A stretch of DNA of 64,000 bases, taken from Acidimicrobiales bacterium. Its GTDB lineage: Bacteria; Actinomycetota; Acidimicrobiia; Acidimicrobiales; Aldehydirespiratoraceae. Below, in pieces: positions 9,235-18,176 of this stretch. The notes below the pieces were generated by a model. The model saw nothing but the letters and a program-made list of their open reading frames with translations. It was not told the DNA's origin and did no database searches. The translations under genes and the position numbers were made by a program. Where the stretch lies: NCBI GenBank assembly GCA_029263195.1, contig JAJCXX010000061.1:18742-82741 (forward strand), read 5' to 3'. How positions within the stretch are numbered: position 1 is the stretch's first letter; every line of letters starts with the position of its first letter.

Positions 9235-10577
9235 TGTCGGACCTACTCGAAACAGCCAAGCGAATGGCCGATCGGGCCGTCGAGGGCGAACAGGTCGAGG
9301 TGTTCATCGTTCGCGAACGCGACACCGAGGTCAGGGCCTACAACGGCGAGGTCGAGTCGCTTACGGCCTCGGAGAGCCAGGGGATCGGAGTGAGGGTCGT
9401 CAAGGACCATCGCCAGGGTTTCGCCTACGCCGGCACGCTCGACGAGTCGATCCTCACCGAAACGCTCATCGAGGCGCGCGACAACGCCGGCTTTGCCCAG
9501 CCCGACGAATTCAATGGCGTGGCCGAACCCGACGGCGTAGATCCGGCCGACGTTGACCTCTACAGCAGCGATCTGGCGGATCTGTCCACCGACGACAAGG
9601 TGGCACTCGCCATCGAACTCGAGAGAGCCACCCTCGCTGCCGACACCCGCATCGCCGGAATCGAGTCCGCCGAGTACGTCGACTCGATCTATGAGTCGGC
9701 AGTTGCCACCAACACCGGTATTGCCTCGTTCACACGTGAGACTGGTTGCTACCTGTCGACCTACGCGATGGCCGAGGCCGACGGCGAGGTCCAGACCGGC
9801 TTCGGCTTCTCGGTCGGCAGATCGCCGGCGGTCCTCGATGTGGCGGAGGCCGCGGAATCCGCGGCGCTGAGAGCTACTCGGCTGCTCGGAGCGGTGAAGG
9901 CCCCCACGTCTCGCCTCACGGTGGTCCTCGATCCGTGGGTCACGGCACAACTGCTCGGAATCATCGGCGGCACCCTCACCGGCGACGCTGTGCTCAAGGG
10001 GCGTTCGATGTTCGCGGATCGAATGGGGGAGCTGGTTGCCGCTCCCACGATCACGCTGCTCGACGACCCCACTGATGAGGCCGCTTTCACCGCATCAACG
10101 GTCGATGGTGAGGGGCTGGCAACGAGATCGACCACCCTCATCGGCGGTGGTGTGGTCGAGGCGTTTCTGCACAACGGCTACTCCGGTCGCCGGTCGGGTT
10201 CGGCATCCACCGGGTCGGCGGTTCGGCCCGGGTTCAAGGGCGCTTCGTCGGTCGGGGCCCAAGCGCTGCAGCTGGTGCCGGGGTCGCGCAGTCCGGCCGA
10301 TCTGATCGCCGAGGTCGACTTCGGGTTGCTGGTGCAGGAGGTCTCGGGCCTCCACTCTGGGGTCAATCCGGTTTCAGGCGACTTCTCGACTGGTGCCGAG
10401 GGAGTGATGATCCGAGGCGGCGAGATGGCTGAGCCGATTCGTGAGGTCACCATTGCCTCCACGCTGCAGCGTCTGCTGCAAGACGTCGTCGATGTCGGAT
10501 GCGACCTCGAGTGGTTGCCGATGAATGCCGCCGGAACCACCCTCGTGGTGGCCGACGTGACGATGTCCGGTAGCTGA
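9234..10577 (+). CDS. pmbA: TldE/PmbA-type protease subunit
   Basis: 447 residues, homologous over its length to TldD-fold proteins but without the HExxxH motif, as expected for the TldE/PmbA partner. Family landmarks include GVRVVKDHRQGFAYAG and the C-terminal SGLHSGVNPVSGDFSTGAEG. The ATG at 9234 overlaps the tldD stop. It is followed after six bases by a second gene of the same family, so this looks like a three-subunit operon rather than the normal pair. Confidence 0.88.
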   Translation: MSDLLETAKRMADRAVEGEQVEVFIVRERDTEVRAYNGEVESLTASESQGIGVRVVKDHRQGFAYAGTLDESILTETLIEARDNAGFAQPDEFNGVAEPDGVDPADVDLYSSDLADLSTDDKVALAIELERATLAADTRIAGIESAEYVDSIYESAVATNTGIASFTRETGCYLSTYAMAEADGEVQTGFGFSVGRSPAVLDVAEAAESAALRATRLLGAVKAPTSRLTVVLDPWVTAQLLGIIGGTLTGDAVLKGRSMFADRMGELVAAPTITLLDDPTDEAAFTASTVDGEGLATRSTTLIGGGVVEAFLHNGYSGRRSGSASTGSAVRPGFKGASSVGAQALQLVPGSRSPADLIAEVDFGLLVQEVSGLHSGVNPVSGDFSTGAEGVMIRGGEMAEPIREVTIASTLQRLLQDVVDVGCDLEWLPMNAAGTTLVVADVTMSGS

Positions 10578-10583
10578 CTCAAG

Positions 10584-11951
10584 TTGACATCCAACGCCCG
10601 GCAATCCCTGAGCGATTTGGCGCGGGCTCTCGTGGCTCGGGCGGAGATCGGTGAGCAGATCGAGGTGTGCGTCGAGCGGGTGCGACGTACCGAGGTGAGG
10701 GTGCATGGCGGCGAAGTCGAGTCTTTGACCGAGGCCGAGTCTCATGGTGTCGGGGTGAGGGTCGTCATCGATGGCCGGGAGGGCACGTCGAATTGCGGGA
10801 GTTTCGACTCCGAACTGGTCGACGCACTGTTGTGCGATGCTCGCGACAACGCCGGTTTCGCGTCTCCCGACGATCGGGCCGGAATCGCCCATCCTGACGG
10901 CCATCCCGTCACGGAGCGAGCCAGGCCGGGTCCGGGATTCTCTGCGACGTCGTCGGCCAAGAAGTTCGATCTCGCTCTGGCGGTGGAGAGACAGGCGTTG
11001 GATCTCGACCGGCGGGTGCGAGGCGTACGGGCTGCGGTCTACGGCGATCAGCAGGTCGAACGTGCGGTGGTCACGAGCAGCGGAATCGACGCCGAGGTCT
11101 CGTCGGCCCGGGGGGCGCTCTCGACGAGCGTCCTCATCAACGACATCGATGGAGGCACCCGAACCGGCTACGCGGCTCATGCCGGGTTCGATCCGTCAGA
11201 TCTCGACCCGGAGAAGGTGGCGACTCTCTCCGTGCAACGGGGCCTGCAGCTTCTCGGTGCGACATCGATCGCCTCGGGTCGTCTCCCGGTCGTCTTTCCT
11301 CCTCGCATTGCGGCATCCCTGATCGGTCTAGTCGGGTCGATGTTGTCGGGCGAGAGGGTTGTGAAGGGACGAACGCCGTTTGGCGGCCGTCTAGGTGTCG
11401 CGGTGGCCGACTCCGCCCTGACCTTGTTCGACGATCCCACCGACCAGCGCTCGATCACCACCTCTGAACTCGACGGCGAAGGACTGGCCTGCCGTGTGGT
11501 GCCACTCATCGGCTCGGGGATGCTCGAGGGGTATCTACACGACACGAAGAGTGCACGGGGACTCGGGGTCACCGGCACCGGGTCGGCCATCCGAACGGCC
11601 CGCAGCTCTCCCAGTCCGGGGTATCGATCGCTGCACGTGGCCGCCGGGTTGGGCGACCTCGAATCGCTGATCGCCGATGTCGACGACGGATTGCTGATTC
11701 TCACTCTGCAGGGCTTGCACTCCGGTGTGAACCAGGTGAGCGGTGACTTCTCCGCAGGGGTGGAAGGAATTCGCATTCGGGGCGGCGCGTTGGCCGAACC
11801 TGTCAGGGAGGCAACACTCGCCGGCTCGATTCCGCGGATGCTGCTCGACATCGCCCGGGTGGGCGCCGATGTCGAGTACCTGCCTGGTGGTTCGTCGGTA
11901 CCCTCGATGACGATGGGGGCGATGGCGATCGGCGGATCCGATCCGCGGTGA
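10584..11951 (+). CDS. Second TldE/PmbA-like protein (tandem paralogue)
   Basis: About 455 residues with the same architecture as the gene before it: GVRVVIDGREGTSNCG near the N-terminus and LHSGVNQVSGDFSAGVEG near the C-terminus, again without HExxxH. Similarity is clear but distant, so the duplication is not recent. The start is uncertain: a TTG at 10584 lies six bases after the previous stop and no ribosome site is obvious. It may form alternative heterodimers with TldD or act as a regulatory subunit; this is inference. Confidence 0.8.
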   Translation: MTSNARQSLSDLARALVARAEIGEQIEVCVERVRRTEVRVHGGEVESLTEAESHGVGVRVVIDGREGTSNCGSFDSELVDALLCDARDNAGFASPDDRAGIAHPDGHPVTERARPGPGFSATSSAKKFDLALAVERQALDLDRRVRGVRAAVYGDQQVERAVVTSSGIDAEVSSARGALSTSVLINDIDGGTRTGYAAHAGFDPSDLDPEKVATLSVQRGLQLLGATSIASGRLPVVFPPRIAASLIGLVGSMLSGERVVKGRTPFGGRLGVAVADSALTLFDDPTDQRSITTSELDGEGLACRVVPLIGSGMLEGYLHDTKSARGLGVTGTGSAIRTARSSPSPGYRSLHVAAGLGDLESLIADVDDGLLILTLQGLHSGVNQVSGDFSAGVEGIRIRGGALAEPVREATLAGSIPRMLLDIARVGADVEYLPGGSSVPSMTMGAMAIGGSDPR

Positions 11952-11953
11952 CG

Positions 11954-11995
11954 TAGCCTCATCGACGGCCGTCTGACGGCCGATCAGGAGATGGC
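11954..11995 (+). promoter_or_regulatory. Promoter and 5' leader of uppP
   Basis: TAGCCT at 11954-11959 is a plausible -10 element directly after the pmbA-like stop. A 10-bp self-complementary GACGGCCGTC (11964-11973) lies in the leader, and AGGAG (11986-11990) precedes the uppP ATG by five bases. This separates uppP from the protease operon. Confidence 0.45.
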
Positions 11996-12808
11996 ATGCA
12001 GATTCTTCACGCGATAGTCCTCGGCTTCGTCCAGGGCATTTCCGAGTTCCTGCCGATCTCGTCGAGCGGGCACCTCAAGATCACCCGCTGGTTGTTCGGG
12101 TGGGATGAGTTGTCGGGCGATCTCGAGACAGCGTTTGATGTCGCGGTCCATCTCGGGACCTTGGTCGGGGCGATCGCCTATCTGTGGACCGATGTCGTGA
12201 GGTACTTCAAGGCCGGAGTCGTCGCTCCGCTGCGTCGTCAGCCGCTTGGTACCGACGGACGAATCGCTTGGTATCTGGTTGCGTCGGCGGCCCCAGCCGG
12301 TGTAGTCGGGTTGTTGTTCAAGGATCAACTGTCGGACCTTGACTCGATGTGGGTCATCGCGGTGATGTTGATCGTATTCGGGTTGGTGCTGCTGGTCGCC
12401 GACCGCCTTCCCCAACGACGCGAGATCGGCGAGTTCCGACTTCGCGACGCCCTGCTCATGGGCGTCGGCCAGGCTGCTGCCCTTCAACCGGGAGTGTCCC
12501 GATCGGGAGCGACTCTCACCGTTTCGAGAGGACTCGGCTACAGCCGGGATTCGGCGGCCCGACTCGTGTTCCTCATGAGCCTGCCGGTGATTGCCGGCGC
12601 GGGCGTCGTCTCGCTGGTGGGCACGTCGATTCCTTCGTCGTTCTGGCCTCCGTTCATCTGGGGTATGACGGCGGCAGCGTGCACCGGGTACGCCGCAGTG
12701 TGGGCGACCTTGCGGCTGGTGCGTTCCCACACGTTCGCGCCGTTCGTGGCATATCGAGTGATGCTGGGAATCTTCGTCTTGGGACTCCTGGCCACCTCAT
12801 GGCGGTGA
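11996..12808 (+). CDS. uppP: Undecaprenyl-diphosphatase (BacA/UppP type)
   Basis: 270 residues, integral membrane. Both catalytic signatures are present: GFVQGISEFLPISSSGHL near the N-terminus (Glu and Ser-rich loop) and PGVSRSGATLTVSRG in the middle. The enzyme dephosphorylates undecaprenyl diphosphate to recycle the lipid carrier for peptidoglycan and other wall polymers, and often gives bacitracin resistance. ATG with AGGAG five bases upstream. It is convergent with the SAF-domain gene 26 bases downstream. Confidence 0.95.
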   Translation: MQILHAIVLGFVQGISEFLPISSSGHLKITRWLFGWDELSGDLETAFDVAVHLGTLVGAIAYLWTDVVRYFKAGVVAPLRRQPLGTDGRIAWYLVASAAPAGVVGLLFKDQLSDLDSMWVIAVMLIVFGLVLLVADRLPQRREIGEFRLRDALLMGVGQAAALQPGVSRSGATLTVSRGLGYSRDSAARLVFLMSLPVIAGAGVVSLVGTSIPSSFWPPFIWGMTAAACTGYAAVWATLRLVRSHTFAPFVAYRVMLGIFVLGLLATSWR

Positions 12809-12834
12809 TGATCGACTTGCCGGGAGATCTGATC

Positions 12835-13485
12835 TCAGGGATGTAGCACTGCAATCACTCCGCCTAGCGTGAGCTCGTTGACAACGGCCGAGATCCGGGT
12901 GTTGTCGACGGCGAATGTGGCCCAACCATCGTCGGTCGACACGACCCGAACGTCGGGGGCCAGCGCCCGGCCATTGCGGAGAGCAATCAGATCCGCCGAG
13001 TCGCCGATCGACAGAACCGATCCGGCGTCGACCGGGACGGTGACACCGCGTGTGCCCGGCGGGAGTCTCGCTGCGATCTCACCGGCGCCACGGGTGGCCA
13101 GTCGGCCGCTGCGGATCACCTCGCCGGCCACCACCGAGTCGATCAGACGAATGCCGATCGGGTCGTCGGTGGGGTCGACCGGAATGGCCCCTACCGGCAA
13201 CTCTCGCCGCTCGACGTCGGACGAATCTATCTCGTGGCCCGATTCGAGTCGCCCGAGAGCCACCCAGACGAACCGCGTGTCGGACCACTCGCGCTGAGCA
13301 TCGGCTGCGTCCGAGCGAGCGCTCTGAACCGAAGCAGCGAGTAGCGCTGCTGCCGACAAGGCGATGGCCCAGCGGGCAAGATGCCATCGCCTCGCATGGA
13401 TCCGGACCCGGGCCAATACGAATCGCAAGTTCGGGGTCGGGTCGGGTCGGGGTGGACCCGATCGTGTCGGTCGACTTTCGGACAT
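12835..13485 (-). CDS. SAF-domain membrane protein (CpaB/RcpC-like)
   Basis: 216 residues: a basic cytoplasmic N-terminus, one membrane segment (about residues 39-58), and a SAF-like domain with the pattern IDSSDVERRELP followed by VVAGEVIRSGRLA and GVTVPVDAGSVLSIGDSADLIA. CpaB/RcpC proteins with this domain serve Flp/Tad pilus assembly, and an orphan Flp pilin lies at 35.2-35.4 kb, but no other Tad genes are next to it. It follows the FmdB-type gene on the same strand by 87 bases. Confidence 0.65.
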   Translation of the reverse strand: MSESRPTRSGPPRPDPTPNLRFVLARVRIHARRWHLARWAIALSAAALLAASVQSARSDAADAQREWSDTRFVWVALGRLESGHEIDSSDVERRELPVGAIPVDPTDDPIGIRLIDSVVAGEVIRSGRLATRGAGEIAARLPPGTRGVTVPVDAGSVLSIGDSADLIALRNGRALAPDVRVVSTDDGWATFAVDNTRISAVVNELTLGGVIAVLHP

Positions 13486-13572
13486 CGAAGTTCCCTGCAG
13501 AAGATCTGGTCTCGGGGAAAGTGGTTTCCGGCCGGTCGAGGCGGCCCGGAAGATCTCAGCCGAACGCTGATG

Positions 13573-13989
13573 TCAGTCGGATGAAGTTTTCTTGGCAGAT
13601 GAGTTGGCGCTGGTCTTGTCGGCAGACCCACTCGAAGTTTTCGTCTTGGTGGAGTCGGAGGTGCCATTCGACTTCTCGGAGGATGACGAGCTGGATTCTG
13701 AGCTGGATTCTGAGCTGGAATCTGAGGAGGAGCCGCCGGCAGAAGACGAGGATGCCATCTCCTTTTTTCGGCCCGATGAGTTGGCGCCGTAGTCGTTCTT
13801 GTAGAACCCGTCGCCCTTGAAGGTGATGCCCACGCTCGAGAACACCTTGCGTACGTCGCCGTTTCCGGGTGCCGCACAACCACCCGGACCCCCAGTGCTG
13901 GGGCAGGTCTTGAGCGTGTCGTCGGAGAACGACTGCCACAGGTCGAACTGCTGTTCGCAGTGATCGCAGCGATACTGGTAGGTGGGCAC
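13573..13989 (-). CDS. FmdB-type zinc-ribbon protein with a long Ser-rich tail
   Basis: 138 residues from a GTG at 13989 (VPTYQYRC). The first about 60 residues form the FmdB zinc ribbon: CDHC in YRCDHCEQQFD, then the cysteines of TCPSTGGPGGC. The usual FmdB ending (GDGFYKNDYG) follows. Beyond this the chain is low-complexity, rich in Ser, Lys and Thr, unlike the short tail of typical family members. The DNA for the tail holds a 12-base direct repeat (GAGCTGGATTCT on the plus strand, 13689-13725), showing how the tail expanded. FmdB-type proteins are called putative regulators, but their function is not well established. Confidence 0.75.
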   Translation of the reverse strand: MPTYQYRCDHCEQQFDLWQSFSDDTLKTCPSTGGPGGCAAPGNGDVRKVFSSVGITFKGDGFYKNDYGANSSGRKKEMASSSSAGGSSSDSSSESSSESSSSSSEKSNGTSDSTKTKTSSGSADKTSANSSAKKTSSD

Positions 13990-14038
13990 CCGGGGAGGAT
14001 ACCGGCGGAGGCATTTCTCGGCACCGTACGATGGGCGC

Positions 14039-14614
14039 GTGATCACCGCCGTCGTGTTCCTGGTTGCCGCCTACCTCATCGGCACGTTTCCGACCGCCCA
14101 GCTCGTCGGTGCCTGGATCGGGAAGGACCCCACCAAGGAGGGTTCGCGAAATCCGGGCGCCTCCAACGTGTGGCGACTCGGTGGGCGGCGAGCCGGGATT
14201 GCCGTGGCCATCGTCGATGGATTGAAGGGGGCAGCCCCGGCCCTGGTCGCCTTGGCGGTGTCGGGCCGACCTCTGGCACACGCCGTTTGGGTCGCTGCGG
14301 TGGTCGGACATGTCTGGCCGGTGTGGAGGCGGTTCCGAGGTGGAAAGGGCGTGGCCACCGCCGGGGGTGGTGGTTTGGCGATCAGCCCGCTGGTCGGGTT
14401 GGCCTGCGCGGCCCTGTTTCTGTCGGTGGTGAAGATCGGTCGTGTGGCGGCCCTCGGCTCACTGTCGATAGCTCTCGCCTATCCGATTGTCAGCGCCGCC
14501 GTGGGCCGACCGGCCTGGGAGGTCGGCGTCGGCGCGCTGGTCGCAGCGATTCTGGTGATTCGCCACCAATCCAACATCCGTCGCATGATCCACCACAGCG
14601 AGAGCGGGCCCTGA
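14039..14614 (+). CDS. plsY: Acyl-phosphate:glycerol-3-phosphate acyltransferase
   Basis: 191 residues, about five membrane segments, matching PlsY. Conserved loops are present: IGTFPTAQLVG, SRNPGASNVWRLGG and GHVWPVWRRFRGGKGVAT. The enzyme puts the first acyl chain on glycerol 3-phosphate from acyl phosphate. The GTG at 14039 is supported by TACGAT (14027-14032) six bases upstream, the leaderless pattern; the longer open frame upstream overlaps the divergent FmdB gene. Its stop overlaps the moeA start by one base (TGATG). Confidence 0.92.
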   Translation: MITAVVFLVAAYLIGTFPTAQLVGAWIGKDPTKEGSRNPGASNVWRLGGRRAGIAVAIVDGLKGAAPALVALAVSGRPLAHAVWVAAVVGHVWPVWRRFRGGKGVATAGGGGLAISPLVGLACAALFLSVVKIGRVAALGSLSIALAYPIVSAAVGRPAWEVGVGALVAAILVIRHQSNIRRMIHHSESGP

Positions 14615-15816
14615 TGATTTCTCTCGAGGACGCCCGTCGGCATGTTCTGGATCGCGTGAAGGTTCTTCCGGCGGTCAGCACCCCATTGATCGACTGTGCA
14701 GGCATGGTTCTGGCGGTTGATCTCGTAGCGACTGAGTCGGTTCCTCCGTTCGCCAACACGGCCATGGACGGGTTCGCGGTCGTTGCCGCCGACACGACCG
14801 GCGCACCGCTGACTCTCGATGTGGTGGGCACGATCGCGGCGGGCGCAGCTACTTACCCCGCGGTCAACTCCGGTGAGGCGGCTCGCATCATGACGGGCGC
14901 CCCCATGCCGCCGGGGGCCGACGCTGTGGTGATGGTCGAGCGCACCACCTACGACGAAGCTGCGTCGACAGTTGAGGTCGAGATCGAGGTCGAGGCCGGA
15001 AACCATGTCAGAAACGCCGGCGAGGACGTCCAACCGGGTGACCTCATCTTCAGAGCGGGAACGCTGCTGAGGGCCGGTCACGCTGGTGTCATGGCGAGCA
15101 TCGGGGCTACGAATGCAAGCGTGTCGCCCCGCCCGCGCGTCGGTGTCGTGTCGACCGGCGACGAACTCGTCGACGGCGGCGGCCCGTTGTTGCCCGGACA
15201 GATTCGTGATTCCAATCGACGAACTCTTCTTGATCTGGTCGCCGAAGCCGGATTCGTCGGTATCGACCTCGGGTTGGTGCCAGACACCGAAGAGGCAATC
15301 ACTGCAGCGTTTCTCGATGGCGCCGAATGCTGCGACGCGATCATCTCGTCCGGCGGGGTCTCGATGGGGGCATTCGACTACGTGAAGGTTGTGCTCGACC
15401 GGATCGCCGACATGAGCTGGATGCAGATTGCGATCAAGCCGGCCAAGCCGTTTGCCTTCGGTGTCGTGGGCGATGTTCCTGTATTTGGACTTCCTGGCAA
15501 TCCGGTGTCGTCGATGGTCTCGTTCGAGTTGATGGCGAGGCCGGCCCTCCGGAAGATGGCGGGCCATGCCGATTGGTTCCGGCCAATGCTCAAAGCGACC
15601 ACCGAGATTGCGCTGGGGCACCGCCCCGACTCGAAGACGCACTACCTCCGAATGGAGGGTGGGCCCGATGAGAACGGCCGCTGGAAGGTGAGAAGTGCCG
15701 GCGGTCAGGGCTCTCATCAACTCACTGCCATGGCTCGAGCCACCGCACTAGCGGTCGTTCCCGACGGCTTGTCGGTGCCGGCAGGTGGCGAGTGCGAGAT
15801 CATCCCTCTGGTCTGA
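14614..15816 (+). CDS. moeA: Molybdopterin molybdenumtransferase / gephyrin-like protein
   Basis: 400 residues with the four-domain MoeA pattern. Hallmarks: PPFANTAMDGFAV, RIMTGAPMPPGADAVVMVE, the SSGGVSMGAFDYVK loop of the MPT-binding domain, and GLPGNPVSSMVSFE. It inserts molybdate into adenylated molybdopterin. In Actinobacteria a MoeA homologue (Glp) also has a cell-division role together with the membrane protein GlpR/SepX, and such a membrane protein lies downstream at 17461, so a dual role is possible. Translationally coupled to plsY. Confidence 0.92.
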   Translation: MISLEDARRHVLDRVKVLPAVSTPLIDCAGMVLAVDLVATESVPPFANTAMDGFAVVAADTTGAPLTLDVVGTIAAGAATYPAVNSGEAARIMTGAPMPPGADAVVMVERTTYDEAASTVEVEIEVEAGNHVRNAGEDVQPGDLIFRAGTLLRAGHAGVMASIGATNASVSPRPRVGVVSTGDELVDGGGPLLPGQIRDSNRRTLLDLVAEAGFVGIDLGLVPDTEEAITAAFLDGAECCDAIISSGGVSMGAFDYVKVVLDRIADMSWMQIAIKPAKPFAFGVVGDVPVFGLPGNPVSSMVSFELMARPALRKMAGHADWFRPMLKATTEIALGHRPDSKTHYLRMEGGPDENGRWKVRSAGGQGSHQLTAMARATALAVVPDGLSVPAGGECEIIPLV

Positions 15817-15842
15817 GCCACGATGCTCGGTAGAGTGAAGGG

Positions 15843-16826
15843 ATGTCAGATGAACTGGTCGACGGTTTCGGGCGGGTCCATCGCGATCTACGAATAGCCG
15901 TCACCGACCGGTGCAACTTCCGCTGCACCTATTGCATGCCGGTCGAGGGGATGGTCTGGCAGCCCCGCTCCGAGATCCTGAGGTTCGAGGAGATCGAACG
16001 GCTGGCGCGACTCTGTGTCGAACGATTCGGCATCACGGGGATCCGACTCACCGGTGGCGAGCCGACCCTCCGTGCCCGCCTTCCGGTACTGATCGAGAAA
16101 CTGGCCGCCCTCGACGTCGATCTGTCGATGACCACCAACGGCGTCACCATGGAATCGATGGCGCACGACCTGCGATCGTCCGGCCTCGACCGAGTCAACA
16201 TCTCGATCGATTCGCTTCGCCCCGAACGCTTCGCCGAGCTCACGCAACGAGACGATCTGTATCGGGTACTGGCCGGAATCGATGCGGCGATCGACGCTGG
16301 ATTCGAGCCGGTGAAGCTCAACGTGGTCGCGATGGCCGGTGTCAACGAAGACGAGTTGGTCGATTTCGTCGATTTCGCTGTTGGTCGTGGAGTGATTGTT
16401 CGGTTCATCGAGTTCATGCCTCTCGACGCGGCCGACGCGTGGAGCCAGGCCAAGGTGCTCACCAGTAAGAAGATTCTGCAGACGATCTCCGCTGTCCACC
16501 CGCTCGAACCATTGGAACGGTCTTCGGCCCCGGCGACCCGGTTCCGGTTGCTCGACGGGAGCGGCGAGATCGGGATCGTCGCGAGCGTCAGCGAGTCGTT
16601 CTGCGACAGCTGCGATCGTGTGCGGGTCACGGCCGACGGTCACTTCCGAAACTGTCTGTTCGCCACCGGCGAGTCTGATCTTCGGGCCCTGCTTCGAGAT
16701 GGGTCGTCCGACGATGTGATCGCCAGGGTGATGAGTGGTTCGGTGGCCGCGAAGTGGGCCGGTCACGGAATCAACGAGGTGAATTTCATTCGTCCCCGTC
16801 GCTCGATGTCACAGATCGGTGGTTGA
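15843..16826 (+). CDS. moaA: GTP 3',8-cyclase (radical SAM)
   Basis: 327 residues. The radical-SAM cysteines are Cys24, Cys28 and Cys31 in DRCNFRCTYCM. The C-terminal second cluster is in FCDSCDRVRVTADGHFRNC. The protein ends in Gly-Gly, the C-terminal tail essential in MoaA. It converts GTP to 3',8-cyclo-GTP, the first Moco step. The ATG at 15843 has TAGAGT (15831-15836) six bases upstream, so it is probably also transcribed from its own leaderless promoter 26 bases after moeA. moaC follows after three bases. Confidence 0.95.
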   Translation: MSDELVDGFGRVHRDLRIAVTDRCNFRCTYCMPVEGMVWQPRSEILRFEEIERLARLCVERFGITGIRLTGGEPTLRARLPVLIEKLAALDVDLSMTTNGVTMESMAHDLRSSGLDRVNISIDSLRPERFAELTQRDDLYRVLAGIDAAIDAGFEPVKLNVVAMAGVNEDELVDFVDFAVGRGVIVRFIEFMPLDAADAWSQAKVLTSKKILQTISAVHPLEPLERSSAPATRFRLLDGSGEIGIVASVSESFCDSCDRVRVTADGHFRNCLFATGESDLRALLRDGSSDDVIARVMSGSVAAKWAGHGINEVNFIRPRRSMSQIGG

Positions 16827-16829
16827 TTC

Positions 16830-17333
16830 GTGACCGACGCAGGATTCACTCATCTCGATACGAGCGGCCGGGCTCGAATGGTCGACGTTACGCCCAAGGA
16901 CCCAACTCATCGACGTGCTGTGGCGCGGGGCTCGATCGCCATGACAGCGGAGACCGCCACCGCGGTCGCTCAAGGCGCGATCAAAAAGGGCGATGTTCTC
17001 GCCGTGGCCCGGGTGGCGGCCATCCAGTCGGCCAAGCGGACCGCTGACCTGTTGCCACTGTGTCATCCGCTCCTGATCGGGGCGGTGAGCGTCAATTTCG
17101 AGATCAACGACACGAGTATCGACATCGAGGCTCAGGTGGAAACGGTCGACCGGACCGGTGTCGAGATGGAGGCACTCACAGCCTGCTCGATTGCCGCACT
17201 CACTATCTACGACATGTGCAAGTCTCTCGATCGGTCGATGGTGATCAGCGAGATCGCGCTATGGGAGAAAACCGGAGGTCGCTCCGGGCACTATCGCCGG
17301 TCCGGATACGCCGCTGGGTCGAAACCGGAATAG
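16830..17333 (+). CDS. moaC: Cyclic pyranopterin monophosphate synthase
   Basis: 167 residues. MoaC signatures: MVDVTPKDPTHRRAVARG at the N-terminus, LLPLCHPLLIGAV, and GVEMEALTACSIAALTIYDMCK. It acts after MoaA to make cyclic pyranopterin monophosphate. The GTG at 16830 lies three bases after the moaA stop. moaD, moaE and mogA are not in the window. Confidence 0.95.
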   Translation: MTDAGFTHLDTSGRARMVDVTPKDPTHRRAVARGSIAMTAETATAVAQGAIKKGDVLAVARVAAIQSAKRTADLLPLCHPLLIGAVSVNFEINDTSIDIEAQVETVDRTGVEMEALTACSIAALTIYDMCKSLDRSMVISEIALWEKTGGRSGHYRRSGYAAGSKPE

Positions 17334-17460
17334 AAATCTCCCGAAATCGGCGGTTGTGGGTTGCTGTGACATGCGACGACCATGTTTGCGTTTGGATTAC
17401 GCTCGTAGTAGAACCGTAACTTGAGTTCGGGCTCGAGAGGGTCCAAGAGCAACCAGTCGA

Positions 17461-17940
17461 ATGCCGGAGGGCATCCTCAACGTGACGACATCAATAGTTC
17501 TTCTCGGGCTCGTGGCGATTTGGGGCGCGTATCTGGCAGTTTGGTGGCGCGACAACCGCGGCAGCGCCCTTCGCAGCTCCGACATGATCGACTCCTTCAG
17601 CCAGCAACTCGGGTCGCTCGGAAGCTCCGCCGGTTTCGGCGGTTCGGCCTTCGGATCGTCCGCTGGCCTCTGCCCCCGATCGATCGACCAAGCCGCTCGT
17701 CGGCGTCGTCTCGTGGTCGCCGCTCTCGGCTCGATGGTGCTGGTCACACTGGTGTTGAGTTTTGTCGTCGGGACCGCGGCGTTACTCGCCAACGTGGTGG
17801 TCGACATGGCGTTCGTCTGGTACTGCTACGCGATCGTTCAGCGCCGCAATCTAGAGGCCGAGCGTGAAATGAAGGTCACGATGCTGCGCAGTGTGCCGGC
17901 TCCCATCGACCTCGAAGAGCGTCGAACCGTCAACGCCTGA
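17461..17940 (+). CDS. SepX/GlpR-like small membrane protein
   Basis: 159 residues. An N-terminal membrane segment ends in the pattern WGAYLAVWWRD. A Ser/Gly-rich cytoplasmic linker follows, then a basic RRRRL stretch and a hairpin of two further membrane segments ending in a Tyr-rich helix. This layout and the W-x-x-Y-L motif match what I recall of actinobacterial SepX/GlpR, the membrane receptor for the gephyrin-like Glp in the divisome. The position three genes downstream of moeA supports this. The assignment rests on topology and context, not on an alignment. Confidence 0.55.
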   Translation: MPEGILNVTTSIVLLGLVAIWGAYLAVWWRDNRGSALRSSDMIDSFSQQLGSLGSSAGFGGSAFGSSAGLCPRSIDQAARRRRLVVAALGSMVLVTLVLSFVVGTAALLANVVVDMAFVWYCYAIVQRRNLEAEREMKVTMLRSVPAPIDLEERRTVNA

Positions 17941-18006
17941 CACCGAAATCGGGCCATTCCGGCCTGCGTTCATCAGCGAACGGTTCCGATACGCTGGCAA
18001 CTCCGC

Positions 18007-18079
18007 GGGGGTGTAGCTCAGTTGGTAGAGCGCCTCGGTCGCATCGAGGAGGCCAGGGGTTCAATTCCCCTCACCTCCA
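18007..18079 (+). tRNA. tRNA-Ala (anticodon CGC)
   Basis: A full cloverleaf: acceptor GGGGGTG/CACCTCC (one G-U pair), D-stem GCTC/GAGC, anticodon stem CCTCG/CGAGG with loop GTCGCAT (anticodon CGC, reads GCG), and T-stem AGGGG/CCCCT with loop TTCAATT. CCA is not encoded. TACGCT at 17990-17995 is a likely -10 element. Confidence 0.95.
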
Positions 18080-18176
18080 CCCCGCACGAACCCCAGGTCA
18101 GTGGAGTCGACCAATCGGTCTGGGGTTCTCACTTCAGATGGTCGACACGATCCGCGATCTGTGGTGTGATCGATTG

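Noticed and set aside
17334..17460. A Moco riboswitch between moaC and the SepX-like gene
   Set aside because: I could not find the conserved stem arrangement, and the downstream gene is not a Moco biosynthesis gene.
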